Assembly (NCBI GenBank): GCA_009746045.1 | Contig: RPFO01000906.1 | Coordinates: forward strand, 1-56,655 | Direction: 5' to 3' | DNA from: Mesostigma viride | Taxonomy: Eukaryota; Streptophyta; Mesostigmatophyceae; Mesostigmatales; Mesostigmataceae | DNA: 56,655 nt | Made by a program: the position numbers and the translations under genes | Notes under the pieces: model-generated | The model's input: only the letters and a program-made list of their open reading frames with translations | What the model was told of the DNA's origin: nothing | The model's database searches: none | Shown: positions 22,283-33,800 of the stretch, in pieces | How the letters are laid out: each line of letters begins with the position of its first letter | Numbering within the stretch: position 1 is the stretch's first letter

Positions 22283-25200
22283 CTATGTCTTTACACAAAT
22301 GGTAAATGAACCTGCAACACCAAAGCAATCGTAGCCCCAAAAGTAAGGTGATTGAGTCAGCGAAAATCAGCAGTCATAATATGCATTTCCTTCTCAAAGA
22401 AACAATAGACACGTGTTCCTCTTGGAAAGTATCTAATTATTAGGGGCAAGTATCTATTAGCCCATGCCCATTCATTGTTAAAAGTGGGACATTTAATGGT
22501 AAGCACTTGGCATGCCGAATCCCATGGATTATATAGACCAGTTGTCTGCAAAGACGGAACATAGACGCAAAGAGTGGAAGCTGTGTGGCTAGGGGCACTG
22601 GCATCACAGGGGTGACTTGGAAAGCGAGGGAATCGAAGGGAAGAGTGGGGGGGTAGTGTCGGCCTGAAAAAGCCATTGGGCACAGGCAGGGTGTGGGCAA
22701 GATACAGCCATGGCATGTACCTGAGTAGATGGCTGGACAATGTTGAGCATACATGCTGTCGAATGCAGTGTCAATAGTACTTATATCTAGCGCCCAGTGT
22801 TTTTAGTAGCGGTTCCTAGGGTGTCCCTCCTACCAGTATGTAAGAACTCTTGCTGTCACCTACTCAAATATGTAGAATGAAATTAAGGAAGAGGTAGAAG
22901 AGGACGGGAGGGGAGGGGAGCGGAGGGGTGGATGGAGAAGCACGATGCAAGGGTTGGTGGTTCAAAGTATTTATCAAAAGGCCACGCCTCCTGTTTTGAC
23001 AGTCAAAGAAAGGAACACCAAAATGACACTTAATCGACCCAGTGTGAAACCAGGGGGCACTCCTTGTACTAAGTAAATGGGCACAGAGCTGACCACAAAT
23101 TAGCCAAGTTGAGAAACCGTGTATTTCGTACTAACATTCACTTTCCCATGGCTGTACAACCCCCAAAATGTTTGGCGGCAAAGCACGCACGAATACTAAA
23201 CAAATGCGCCACGGCATGCTTGCTCATGCTCCACAATGGCAAGTGCAATCTGGATATCCAATGGTCCGCTTAGCATTTTTCAAGCTAAATCTACCAAAAT
23301 TTTCAAACGCAGACTCGTTTTGCGTGCCTTAAATCCTCAGAGGCATTGCCATGGAAGCAAAATAAGGCACCCACCCACCAACACCCCTTGCAGCATGTTG
23401 CTGCCCTTTTCTCACAAGGAATCATTTGGGCCGCTAGCACCGCTGATGCCTTGAACTACTGCTGAATGCGCTGCACAACACTCGAGCCAAGGTTGCCCAA
23501 TGTCCTGCAACCTGCCAGGTAACTCACATGCGGGCAGAGCTGTTACTTCGGAGCTGACGGTGCAGGGCACACCCAGACTGGTCAGAGCGCCCCGGATAAT
23601 CCCACAGGGGAAAAATAGGTAGGGGACCACATCAGATGCCGCGGAGCCTGAACCCGACAGGGAAGGGTCACCCACGGGGCCCCCCGCTCGATCGGCCATG
23701 GGCCCTGCCGCGGGCGCTGAGTTCATGGACACGTGTCCCAGCCAGCGGAATGTGTTGTCCTGCAGCACGTAGCGCCCCTGCACACGCGCACACAGCCGGA
23801 TGCCACCATCACGGCAGGAAGCATGAGCCATGAAACAAAGGTGCCTCCACACAGCTCCACACACAGGGGCCTCCATACGATAAGACATCCACGACAGCCT
23901 TGCTGGCAGAATAGGCGCGCGGATGCCCGCAGATGGAAAAACCACAAAGTTACTCCCTCGAGTTCTGGTGTTCAGATTCAAGCTCCACATGAGGCTTTGG
24001 CGTGAGAGCACTTGTGGTTTTGATTTCATGAGAGAACTAATCTGGAAAAAAACAATCACGCTTAAGAGGTTGCTTGAACACAACCTTCAACATCTAGCGT
24101 TGCTCCGAACAGACAGCCAAGGCATGGTGCGTGCAATGTGCATAGGTCATGCCCAATGCATCTCATGGAACATCACATCACAAAATAGGACAAAAGCTTG
24201 CCATGATCAATCATGTTAGGAGCTGGGATGGGTCCACTGTTGAGAAGAACCACGATGAAAGTTCTGCTCAAACATGCACCAAGGCAGTGACCATGCAAAA
24301 TTCCAGTCACGGTCCCAGTCACGGTCCCGATTATACGCGCACAAGAGAGATGCCCTGTGGCGACTCACACCCTTGCCCCCATGCACGTTGCCCCGCACGC
24401 GCCCGACTCACATGGTTGTCCGTCCGCAGGTTGTCCACCTGCTTCTTGAACAGCTCCGCCCACACCTCCTTGCACAAAAACTTGATCACGTCCAGATGGT
24501 CGCCGAAGCGGGGCCGGTCCTTGGAGTAGCTGGGGGGAATAAGCAACGAGAAGGCGGACGAGGCTGGGGGTACCAATCGTTGGCTAAGAGAATGCATGCA
24601 CAGGCCATCTGCAAGACTAATTCTGGCTACACATATGAACCATGCCTCTTCATATGCTACTGAGGTGAGAAAAGGCAACACAATCCCCACGAACAGGGGA
24701 AACATGCATGAATACATGGCAAACTGCCCAATAGCACACCATCATATCTATTTTAAAATAAAAATGCTGATGCATTGATGCTGACAAACATTCCATGAAA
24801 CGCATGCCTCATTCACTGTTACGTTCATAGGGTATGCTCAACTCGGCAAGACCCTTTTCCCCACACTTGAAGCCCAACGCATACGTTCACCACCAAGACA
24901 TTTAGCCATCAAAACGTGGGCGCTGCAGGTGCACGTGCCATTACGAGAACTGTTCACGGGCTGTAATTTCTTGTGCTTCGCCTCGAACACAGCCACGATG
25001 CCCTGATGGAAACCACACACACGCACATCTTGCGCGCCCTCCCGCCCGCCCACCCACACACCCACACCACACGGAAACCGGGCAAAGTATCAATGAGACA
25101 ACCAACGCAGGCCAGAAATCTGAAAAATCTGGACCATTGTAGCTCGAGCCTGCTGTTATCTATCCGCATTATTCGATTCCTTCAGGATGATGGAAACGTT

Positions 25201-25521
25201 CAGAGCGAGACCTAGACGGTTTAGCTAAAAAACAAACTCGCGTGATCAGTGCGTTTGTTTCTAGCGGCCAGCGCTAACAACGACTAAAAGATGTTTATCA
25301 AGGAGACAACGCCCAGATGTTTATGTTCGCAACGCCCAGAAAGGTATGCAATCCAACACTGCCTACCGCTCAACCAATTGATGGCCGACTTGGAAGCCGA
25401 TGGACTCAAGGCGTCGACCCACTAATTCAGGCCTTCCGTGAAGCCGCTGGGCGTAACTCAGCACCAAAAAGTCCAGGCATGACTCTGCCACTTCCACGCG
25501 TGCCACGGCTGCTGGTTTCAT
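22283..25521 (-). CDS. TRAPPC6: TRAPP complex subunit TRAPPC6/Trs33, four exons
   Basis: The exons on the minus strand are 25,521-25,367, 24,529-24,412, 23,777-23,528 and 22,311-22,283, giving 552 nt (183 residues plus stop). The first introns have donor GTAGGC and donor GTGAGT, with acceptors CCCCCCAG and GTGTGCAG; the last uses GTGAGT and TTGCAG. All phases join cleanly. The family signature is clear: LVGRRLESIGFQVGHQLVER, then RFGDHLDVIKFLCKEVWAEL, then FKKQVDNLRT across to GRYVLQDNTFRWL, then CGIIRGALTSLG and ALPAC-x-F. These match the Bet3-like fold of TRAPPC6A/B, a tethering subunit acting at ER-Golgi and Golgi vesicle transport. An insertion of about 20 residues rich in Gly/Ser/Ala (AGGPVGDPSLSGSGSAA) lies after the VLQDN segment and makes the protein longer than the ~160-residue animal form. 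The start is the first ATG (25,521) before the conserved helix. The last exon encodes only nine residues. Confidence 0.88.
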
Positions 25522-26026
25522 GCTGTTGCAGTTATTCCTCTTACGACTCAAACTTCAACATCCTCCTGGTACGTAACAACCTTATGTGCGAGCACAGTAC
25601 CGGAAGAATTCACAAACGACCCTGCCACAACCTCCCGAGCATATTTGATTGAAAAGAAGCTGCCTCAGCAGGCTCGGCGCGGTCAGCTCAGAATGCACGA
25701 TGATGGGGTCATGTTACGTAAGTATGAATAAACGTACGCTTACATCAAATCAACCTCAGCACGGCAAACCATTGGCCGTGAACGAGCAGGGACGAAATGC
25801 TAAAAACGTTTTTGGTGAGCACTGAGCACAGGTCATTAGCAATTCTGATGACCGAGGCCTCGATTGACCAGGTTCACCTTTGTCCTTGAAATTCGCCTTG
25901 AACTTCGACCTCTAGAGCCTGTCTAGAGAGTGCAATTCGAGATTGTACGGGATTGACGGTATACCGTACCATAATTAAACTGAGGGATCATCGAAAGGTT
26001 ATCTACTTGAGAATTCGGCGTGGGAC

Positions 26027-26062
<36 letters not shown>

Positions 26063-26093
26063 GCTTGAGAATTCGGCGTGGCATACAAATAAC
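25522..26093. other. 5' flank of TRAPPC6; ACA microsatellite
   Basis: Presumed promoter/5' UTR of the minus-strand gene; no other gene was seen. A (CAA)n tract at 26,025-26,062 is bounded by an 18-bp direct repeat CTTGAGAATTCGGCGTGG (26,006-26,023 and 26,064-26,081). The 8-bp CAAATAAC at 26,086-26,093 is the left target duplication of the hAT-type element. Confidence 0.7.
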
Positions 26094-26738
26094 TAGGGCT
26101 GGGACATCCGCCGCATACCGCACACGAACATGTTCGGGCGAATACCGAACATGTGCGGTGTTCGGGTCGCCTAAAATGTTCGGCCGAACATGTGCTGTTC
26201 GGGTTCGGGTCGCCCTGGAAACTTACCGAACATGTTCGTGTCCGTGTTCGGGTCACCCTGGGAACCGGGCGAACATGTTCGCCTTTGACCCGGTACCGAA
26301 CATTTACATACTTTTCGGTTGTTGTTATTGTTTTCAGCCGAATTTTTCAGTACCAAACCGCAGAACTTTTCACTTATCATTCATTTCAGTACCAGCCAAT
26401 GAACAAGATAACAAAGTACGAAGGTTTATTTCTATCGGTTTCAGTAGTTCAGAAGACAGCTAGCATTTTGCTTTCTTTTGTGACAGTTAAATTGTCCTCG
26501 ATGGTGTCCGTATCCTACTTACAAGTGTATCGTTATGAATTGTTCGTGTTCGGTAAAATGTTCGGGTAATGTTCGGGTTCGGGTTCGGGTCACCTTAAAC
26601 CTGTACCGAACATGTTCGTGTTCGTGTTCGGGTCACCTGGGAATGTACCGAACATGTTCGGTATTCGGGTTCGGGTACTCTCCCCAGGTGTTCGTGTTCG
26701 TGTTCGGGTCGCGAAATGACCCGGATGTCCCAGCCCTA
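26094..26738. mobile_element. Non-autonomous hAT-type element, 645 bp
   Basis: It has 17-bp perfect terminal inverted repeats TAGGGCTGGGACATCCG and CGGATGTCCCAGCCCTA, flanked by an 8-bp direct repeat CAAATAAC (26,086-26,093 and 26,739-26,746). The 8-bp duplication and TAGGG-type termini are hallmarks of hAT elements. No transposase is encoded. The subterminal regions are dominated by GAACATGTTCG and TTCGGGTTCGGGTC motifs on both sides. Confidence 0.9.
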
Positions 26739-26749
26739 CAAATAACTAA

Positions 26750-29700
26750 GAGCTTTTGACAGATCTGAAAAGTTAGGGCCCGAAAAATACAGATGGCTAG
26801 GCGTATATGCAGATCTGTTTTTTTATTCCAGATCTGTACGTAAACTCCGACGTAATGCCCTTACGTCTTCGAGACTCGTCCCGGGCCATGCATGCGGGCG
26901 GTGCGGCACAAATACCTGAAAATTAGCCAAAATTAGTCAGCCATGGTTTTAAAAGTAAGCTAGTGGAATTTTAAGGCATGGTAAAACCAGTCCTGAAAAG
27001 CTAGCAGCCCAGTTTTATCGCGTGTAGATTGTTTGCTTTCTCGACATTTTGTTCGGACGCGAGTGCATTATCACGGGAAGCATTACGATTGGTAGGCAAC
27101 GATGTCGACGTACGTGAAGCCTCTGCTCTATGACGGGAAGGCATCTGGCGTTGCTGCAACTGGAATCAGGCCAGTGCCATGTTCGGCACCGTGCACGCGG
27201 AAATAAGGCGCCGTCACGTTAGATAGCACTGCTGAGGACGAGCTGCGCCTGCCTGCCCATAGTTACCGAGTTTTTCTCGCATCGCACTGCATTATTGCTG
27301 GCCAGACTTTGCTGCCTTTATGCCCGACAGATTGGTTCACGAACCGTTTTAATTTGCTGCGTGCGTGGCTCCTGCCCTTCCATGGCAATGTTTGCAATTT
27401 CGCACTTTTTCGTTGTGATTGTTGGCACATACTACATAGCCATGCACATGACATACTGCATGAAGGTCGCAAAGTTAGGTATAGTTTCTGCTTGTAAATC
27501 CTGACGTTATTGCTTCACACACGCTTCCTTGCAATGAAGGCCCTGGCCGAAGCTCGTTGCTTGCCAAAGCCTTCCTGTGTTGAACAGCGGTTCTCAGTGG
27601 GCACATGAAAGAGACGTTGCCAGGCATTGTAAGATTTCCAACCACACGCTTGTCCTGTAACCATGCAATTCATTCCATTTGCGTTATGAAGCTGGCAGCT
27701 TGTGAGCCTGCAACCATTAATTGCAGTTTGGCACATGTTACAACAAGTAGGCTCCTTGAATTTAGGCTGCTTTCTCGCTTATTTTTGCTGATGCTACAGG
27801 CAACTTTGGACTTTACACGAACTTGAGTCCCACCCGCATCCAGCCCCCCCAATCATCCATCCACTCCGTCCCTACCCACCCAATTATACCACCGTCTTCC
27901 CGCCCACTCTTGAACTAATCAGCCCAACCCCCCAGCCCAAGACACAGGCAAATGCCCATGTAGCCACCCATGTGCGCGTGCAAAGAGACACTCAACTAGC
28001 TAGGCTGCATATACGTGCCATGGGGGCATAATAGGTGCATGGGCGCAGGTGCACATGCAGGCCCGCAGGCATGCACACAAGCAGGCAGACAGGCTGACAG
28101 ATGGGTGGGCAGTAGGCGGGTGGCAGACATGCAGGCGGGCAGGCGGGAGGATGGGCAGAACGTTGGGTGGACAGGCGAGTAAGAAGGTCGTTGGGTCCAA
28201 GCAACCAGTTTATTGGTGATGGATTAATGTATGTGGCGCATGTGTGCAAGTCTGCCTGTGTTTGTGTGGGATTGTATGCATGTGCACGTGTGCTCGTGGG
28301 TGTGTGCACATTTGTGTGCATGTGTGTTCTGACGACGATGTGTGTGTTAGTGTGTGCGCATGTGTTAGCGTGCATGTGCGCACGTGGGTGTGTGCATGTG
28401 TGCATGTGTGCATGTGTGCATGTGTGCGTGTGTGCGTGTGTGCATGTGTGCGTGTGTGCGTGTGTGCGTGTGTGCGTGTGTGCGTGTGTGCGTGTGTGCG
28501 TGTGTGCGTGTGTGCGTGTGTGCGTGTGTGCGTGTGTGCGTGTGTGCGTGTGTGCGTGTGTGCGTGTGTGCGTGTGTGCGTGTGTGCGTGTGTGCGTGTG
28601 TGCGTGTGTGCGTGTGTGCGTGTGTGCGTGTGTGCGTGTGTGCGTGTGTGCGTGTGTGCGTGTGTGCGTGTGTGCGTGTGTGCGTGTGTGCGTGTGTGCG
28701 TGTGTGCGTGTGTGCGTGTGTGCGTGTGTGCGTGTGTGCGTGTGTGCGTGTGTGCGTGTGTGCGTGTGTGCGTGTGTGCGTGTGTGCGTGTGTGCGTGTG
28801 TGCGTGTGTGCGTGTGTGCGTGTGTGCGTGTGTGCGTGTGTGCGTGTGTGCGTGTGTGCGTGTGTGCGTGTGTGCGTGTGTGCGTGTGTGCGTGTGTGCG
28901 TGTGTGCGTGTGTGCGTGTGTGCATGTGTGCATGTGTGCATGTGTGCGTGTGTGCATGTGTGTATGTGTGCATGTGTGTATGCGTGCGTGTGTGCATGTG
29001 TGTGTGTGTGCGTGTGTGCATGCGTGCATGTGTGCATGCGTGCATGTGTGCATGTGTGCATGTGTGTATGTGTGTGCGTGTGTGCATGTGTGTGTGAACA
29101 TTTGTGTGCATGTGTAGTATGTGGGCGTGTGTGTGTGAACATTTGTGTGCATGTGCAGTATGTGGGCGTGTGTGTGTGTGCATGTGTGTGTGCTGGGGGG
29201 TAGGATGGATAGGGAAAACAAAGAGTGAAAAATGCAAGGTGTGGGGGAGTTCAATGTTTCACCTCGCGGCAAAAGTCATTGTGCCTGCCGCGTGTATTGA
29301 CAAGCAGCTGTGGGCACGGTTGCAGCAAGTGAGTACACGCCAAGGGCCTAGACGGTTCATGCACTAGCACACAGCCAATGGGACGAAACATCTGCACATA
29401 TAACTTGGGTTCATCAATTCTGCACATTACCGGCTTGGGTTCATCAACTGAATTCTGCACCTTACACTTGCATGGCTCATGGTTTCAATCGCTGCTCAAT
29501 TGACAGAAAATGCACAGGCCATCAACATTCAGATATGTTAATCCTGAAAAGTGACCTTCCACACCAGGAGAATGAAGGTCGATGCTGCTTTGACGCATGA
29601 GCCTAATCCACGTGCTCTCGGAGGTCTCCACCTCGGCAGGAGCACCTGCAGGCGTCGTGGCTCGCTTACCTCAAGCAATATGCGCATGCTGAAAGCTACC

Positions 29701-30337
29701 GGGGTCTATGCAGAGTTACATTATCGGCCCGGACAAAGCACATCTTTCTCGGCAACGAAGCTCTGAGCAGCGCTATATTGTCGTGGCCGGACTTCAATGT
29801 CGCCATTAAAATGTCAAAAGCTGTTTGATTCGTCCAAGGAAAATGCGTGCATGGTAGACAGATAATAAGATGCCCGGGCGTATAGACATGACAAGCAACT
29901 GCTTAGATGGCGCTCCTCGCGTTTTCCCTCGACTCAGTTCGTAATGGCGCCTAATCCAATGCAGCAAATGCACATGGGTGTGACCAGAATACAGAGCCTA
30001 GTGCACGCGGCATTATTGTTTGGTCTGTCGCACAATTGCTGTTGTGTTTGCAATTATTCTGCTCGCTAAGATGCAGGATTAACTTCGGCTTGATTTCTTA
30101 ATTACCCTCGTGTGCAGGTCATACGGCTGACATTCCTCTAGCTTTCGTACAGTAGCCATGGCTGAATTTTGCTTCCAGGTACTGAACAAGTGAACACGGC
30201 CTGCACCTCGACCCCCGAAGACGTAAAGGCATTACGTCGGAGTTTACGTACAGATCTGGAATAAAAAAACAGATCTGCATATACGCCTAGCCATCTGTAT
30301 TTTTCGGGCCCTAACTTTACAGATCTGTCAAAAGCCC
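26750..30337. mobile_element. Mutator-like (MULE-type) element, 3,588 bp, long TIRs
   Basis: The terminal inverted repeats are about 122 bp (26,750-26,871 and 30,216-30,337), about 95% identical by eye, and begin GRGCTTTTGACAGATCTG. They are flanked by a 9-bp direct repeat AATAACTAA (26,741-26,749 and 30,338-30,346). Long TIRs plus a 9-bp duplication point to the Mutator superfamily. No transposase frame was recognised inside. The interior holds unassigned sequence, a large TG-rich microsatellite (28,230-29,190) and no recognisable captured gene. Confidence 0.88.
28380..28925. repeat. (TGTGTGCG)n microsatellite
   Basis: Roughly 65 near-perfect copies of an 8-bp TGCGTGTG unit, with degenerate TG/CA-rich flanks from about 28,230 to 29,190. 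The strict alternation of pyrimidine and purine favours Z-DNA. All six frames through it are open over hundreds of codons (Cys-Val and Thr-His repeats), and none is credible as a gene. Confidence 0.97.
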
Positions 30338-30346
30338 AATAACTAA

Positions 30347-30834
30347 ACTAACTGACCAACTACCTAACTTGAGAGTTGAGACTTCAGCGTGGGAACAGTT
30401 AACCTTTAACTGAACTTGAGACGTCTTATAAAAAATTAGCGAAAATTCTGGGGAGAGCAGTAGTTACTCCCGAGCTCTAGGAATTCCATACTGAATCGTA
30501 CTTTACTTAGGTCAATTTGCTATCATTTGTTGTCATACACGGCCCGCTGCCATGGCGGTAGCTGACGTCAATTAACGTTTCCCATTACCGGTAGTAATAA
30601 CCTATACATTTATCATCTTATATCTTGATTAATGTCAGCCTGTCTCAATAAACTGAGGATGACGACGTTCTGTCGATTTTGGTAGCATATTCGCGCTGTT
30701 TTGTTTCTCATGCGTCGTAACCACCACTGTTTTGTTGACTAATACAACCGCGGGAGATTGCTTCACGTTCCAAGCGAACGGAATATTTTTGCGATACAAA
30801 TTTCGGCAGTCTATAACATCTGGGATATGATAGC
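30347..30834. other. 5' flank of the rRNA methyltransferase gene
   Basis: About 490 bp between the MULE and the ATG at 30,835, with no other gene. It presumably contains the promoter. No convincing TATA box or other motif was identified. Confidence 0.5.
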
Positions 30835-33800
30835 ATGGCCCGACAAATTGCCATAAACTTTATTGCAGCCTGCGCATCCCTCGGCTCTGGCAGAAATGCA
30901 CATCCTATTATCTCGCAGCGGCGGGCATTCCATTGCAAGGAGAAGATTGCGCTCCCTTTCCGGACGGGGTCGTGGCATCGGCAAAACCCCAAAAGGATAG
31001 CCACGACATTCCTGGCATCTGGAGCTACCACCCAGCAAAGACGCTATGTCGGGGGGGGTGCTACCAAGGGGCGGCTGCATCACTTCTTTGCAACCTGTGC
31101 CCCTGGACTTGAAGAGGCGGGTAGATTTTTCACTTGGGCTATTTCCAGCTATTCCGCAGTGTTTTTCTTTTTGGAAAGTTGTGTGGGCCTCTCAAGCTCT
31201 GAAGTCAACTTCGGCATGCTATGACGATCCGGTGAAGTCTTGTTCATAATCAGAAAGGAATTCTCTGTCCACTGGCGACAGGACTGTACAGATGCCCCGG
31301 CATCATCTATAATCTGCCTTGTTCTCCTATAACGCTGGGCCCGCTGTTTCGTATGCGCCTCCCAATCTGCCACGTGCGCCATACACCAGGTGGTGGCGAT
31401 GGAACTAATGTCCGCGAACATCTGCGCCTCCAAAGTAACGGTGGGAAAGGCGGGGGTGGAGTTCACCGGAGACATGGCCGTGGGCTACCGCGCCAACTTG
31501 TGGCTGCGGTCGGCGGTGCGCGTGCTCCTGCTGTTGAGTGAGGGTCCCCTGGATCCCTCCCAAGAGGGCGGGGACTCAGTGTACGAGTTTGTCAAGTCCT
31601 CTGTGGACTGGCCGCAGCTGCTGCACGACGGCAGGGCGATGCGGTCGCGGGGGGAGGCCCCTCTGCTGACCTTCTCGGTGGACGCGCGCGTGGCGCTGTG
31701 CTCCACCTTCAACAATTCGCATATGGCCAGCACACGCGCTAAAGACGCGATCTGCGACGCGCTGCGGGATGCCACCGGAAGCAAGCCGCCCAAGCCGCAG
31801 TCCACCCGCGAGGCGGATGTGCCCCTCTTCCTGTCGCTGTTCAAGGACAACGCGCTGCTCTACCGGGACATGAGCGGACAGAGCCTGCACAAGCGGTGTG
31901 TGTGTGTGTGCGTGTGTATGTATGTGTGTAAGTGTGTATGCGTGTGCGTGCATGTGTGTTTTGTGGGTGTCCATGTGTGTGTGTGTGTGTGTGTGCGTGC
32001 ATATGTGTAAGAGGCTGTCGGTGGGTGTGGTTGGGTGTTGGCATGTCCATGGCTTGCTCGAAGACGGGGTGGTGGGCTATCACGGATACGGGTGCGTCTG
32101 ACACCTGCCAGTATGAGGCGTGATGTTTTGTTTAGCTTGTGACACACTGTGCTGGAGGACCCCTTACATTCATGGCTGCCATAGTGTGCTGTCAGCAGTA
32201 AGCTTCTCCTGGGTTGGGTGTTGGGTCGGGGTGGGATGGGGTGGGGTGGGGTGGGATGGGGTGGGGTGGGGTGGGGTGGGGTGGGGTGGGGTGGGGTGGG
32301 GTGGGGTGGGGTGGGGTGGGGTGGGGTGGGGTGGGGTGGGGTGGGGTGGGGTGGGGTGGGGTGGGGTGGGGTGGGGTGGGGTGGGGTGGGGTGGGGTGGG
32401 GTGGGGTGGGGTGGGGTGGGGTGGGGTGGGGTGGGGTGGGGTGGGGTGGGGTGGGATGGGTTGGGATGCACCTACTGTGCTCTCACTGGTTGTACAACTT
32501 AAATATCTGTACAGCCATACCCACGTTCAGTTACGATGCCAAAGTTTGGGTGGCGACCGTAACTTAAGCCTGGGTGCCATCGTAACTTAACGCGGGTATG
32601 GCCCCATTTGAAGGCGTTAATCCACTTTTGACCACAGAGGAGGCCAGTTTCGGCCATGTCCGGACGAGGGAAAACACTCAAATGTGACATTTAGGCGGCA
32701 AAGTTACGGATTCGCATCCAAGAGCTTGCAGTTTGCCCAGAATGAGACAAACTCCCTGATCAAATGAGTATAAGTATAAGCTTATTTTCATCACGCATCA
32801 TGCCGAATGCACAAAGGGCCAAAGTAAAGGTGAGGCCAGCTGGAAATGAAGGGACCTGCTACACTTTGCAAAATGAAAGGGCTCAAAAACAATATTTCGG
32901 CATGACACGCAGGCACTGGGTGGCTGCACCCGGCTGGGCGTATACATCACCGCCCACCTCTCTCAGTCAAAACATCTGGCCTGAAAAATGGACAGTTTGG
33001 GCGACTTTGATGCTGCAGCTGGATTGACGAGAGCTTCGATTGCCGTATAGAAAGTCCGTCAGAAGAGGAGGGGGTGGGCTGCTAGCCTAATTCTACCGCT
33101 AAGTTACATACCCGCGTTAAGTAACGACGCCGATAATTCGGCGGCGATCGTAACTTAACGCGGGTATGACTGTACATGTGTACAGTACAGCTATTTGACC
33201 ATTGGACTTGTGGTTGCTACTCTCCCTTTGATGTGCGTGCCTTCCCCCCCTTATGGCTGCGTCGCCAGCGGCTACCGCTCGGTGATGCACAAGGCCAGCC
33301 TGAACGAAGCCATCGCCGCAGCCATGCTGCAGTGGGCGGGGTGGTGCCCCTCTATGGGGCACGCTGCGGGCGCGAGTGGGGGAGCCGTTGCGGGGGCTGC
33401 GGGGGTAACCGCGGCGCCGCACGTGCTCTGTGACCCCATGTGTGGGTCGGGCACCATCCTGCTGGAGGCCGCGTTGATGGCCTGCAACGTTGCGCCAGGC
33501 ATTCTGCGCGACGGCGGTGACTGGCCGTTGCTGGTGGGCGGGGGGGAGAATTTGCCGTGCTGTCTGCACCCTCACATGGCTGTGGCTCGACGACTTAGGT
33601 TGCAGATGTTGCCATTGGTTCCAGCACCACCTCCTTCATGTCCCTCCGCCCAATAGATAGCACCGTCTCCTTCTCGTAGCTCCGCCCAAGAGATAGCACC
33701 ACCTCCTTCCTGCCCTCCGTTGAATATTTTGCACCATCTCCTACCTCTTCCTCCGCCCAATAGATAGTGTGGCACGCACTGTTGGGAATGTTGTGGGGGC

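Noticed and set aside
28167-29272. Very long open frames on both strands (Cys-Val and Thr-His repeats, up to 426 codons)
   Set aside because: They are translations of an octamer microsatellite, which has no stops in any frame; no unique coding sequence or splice context.
32120-32590. Gly-Trp-Val and His-Pro-Thr-Pro repeat frames
   Set aside because: Translations of the (GGGGT)n array inside an intron.
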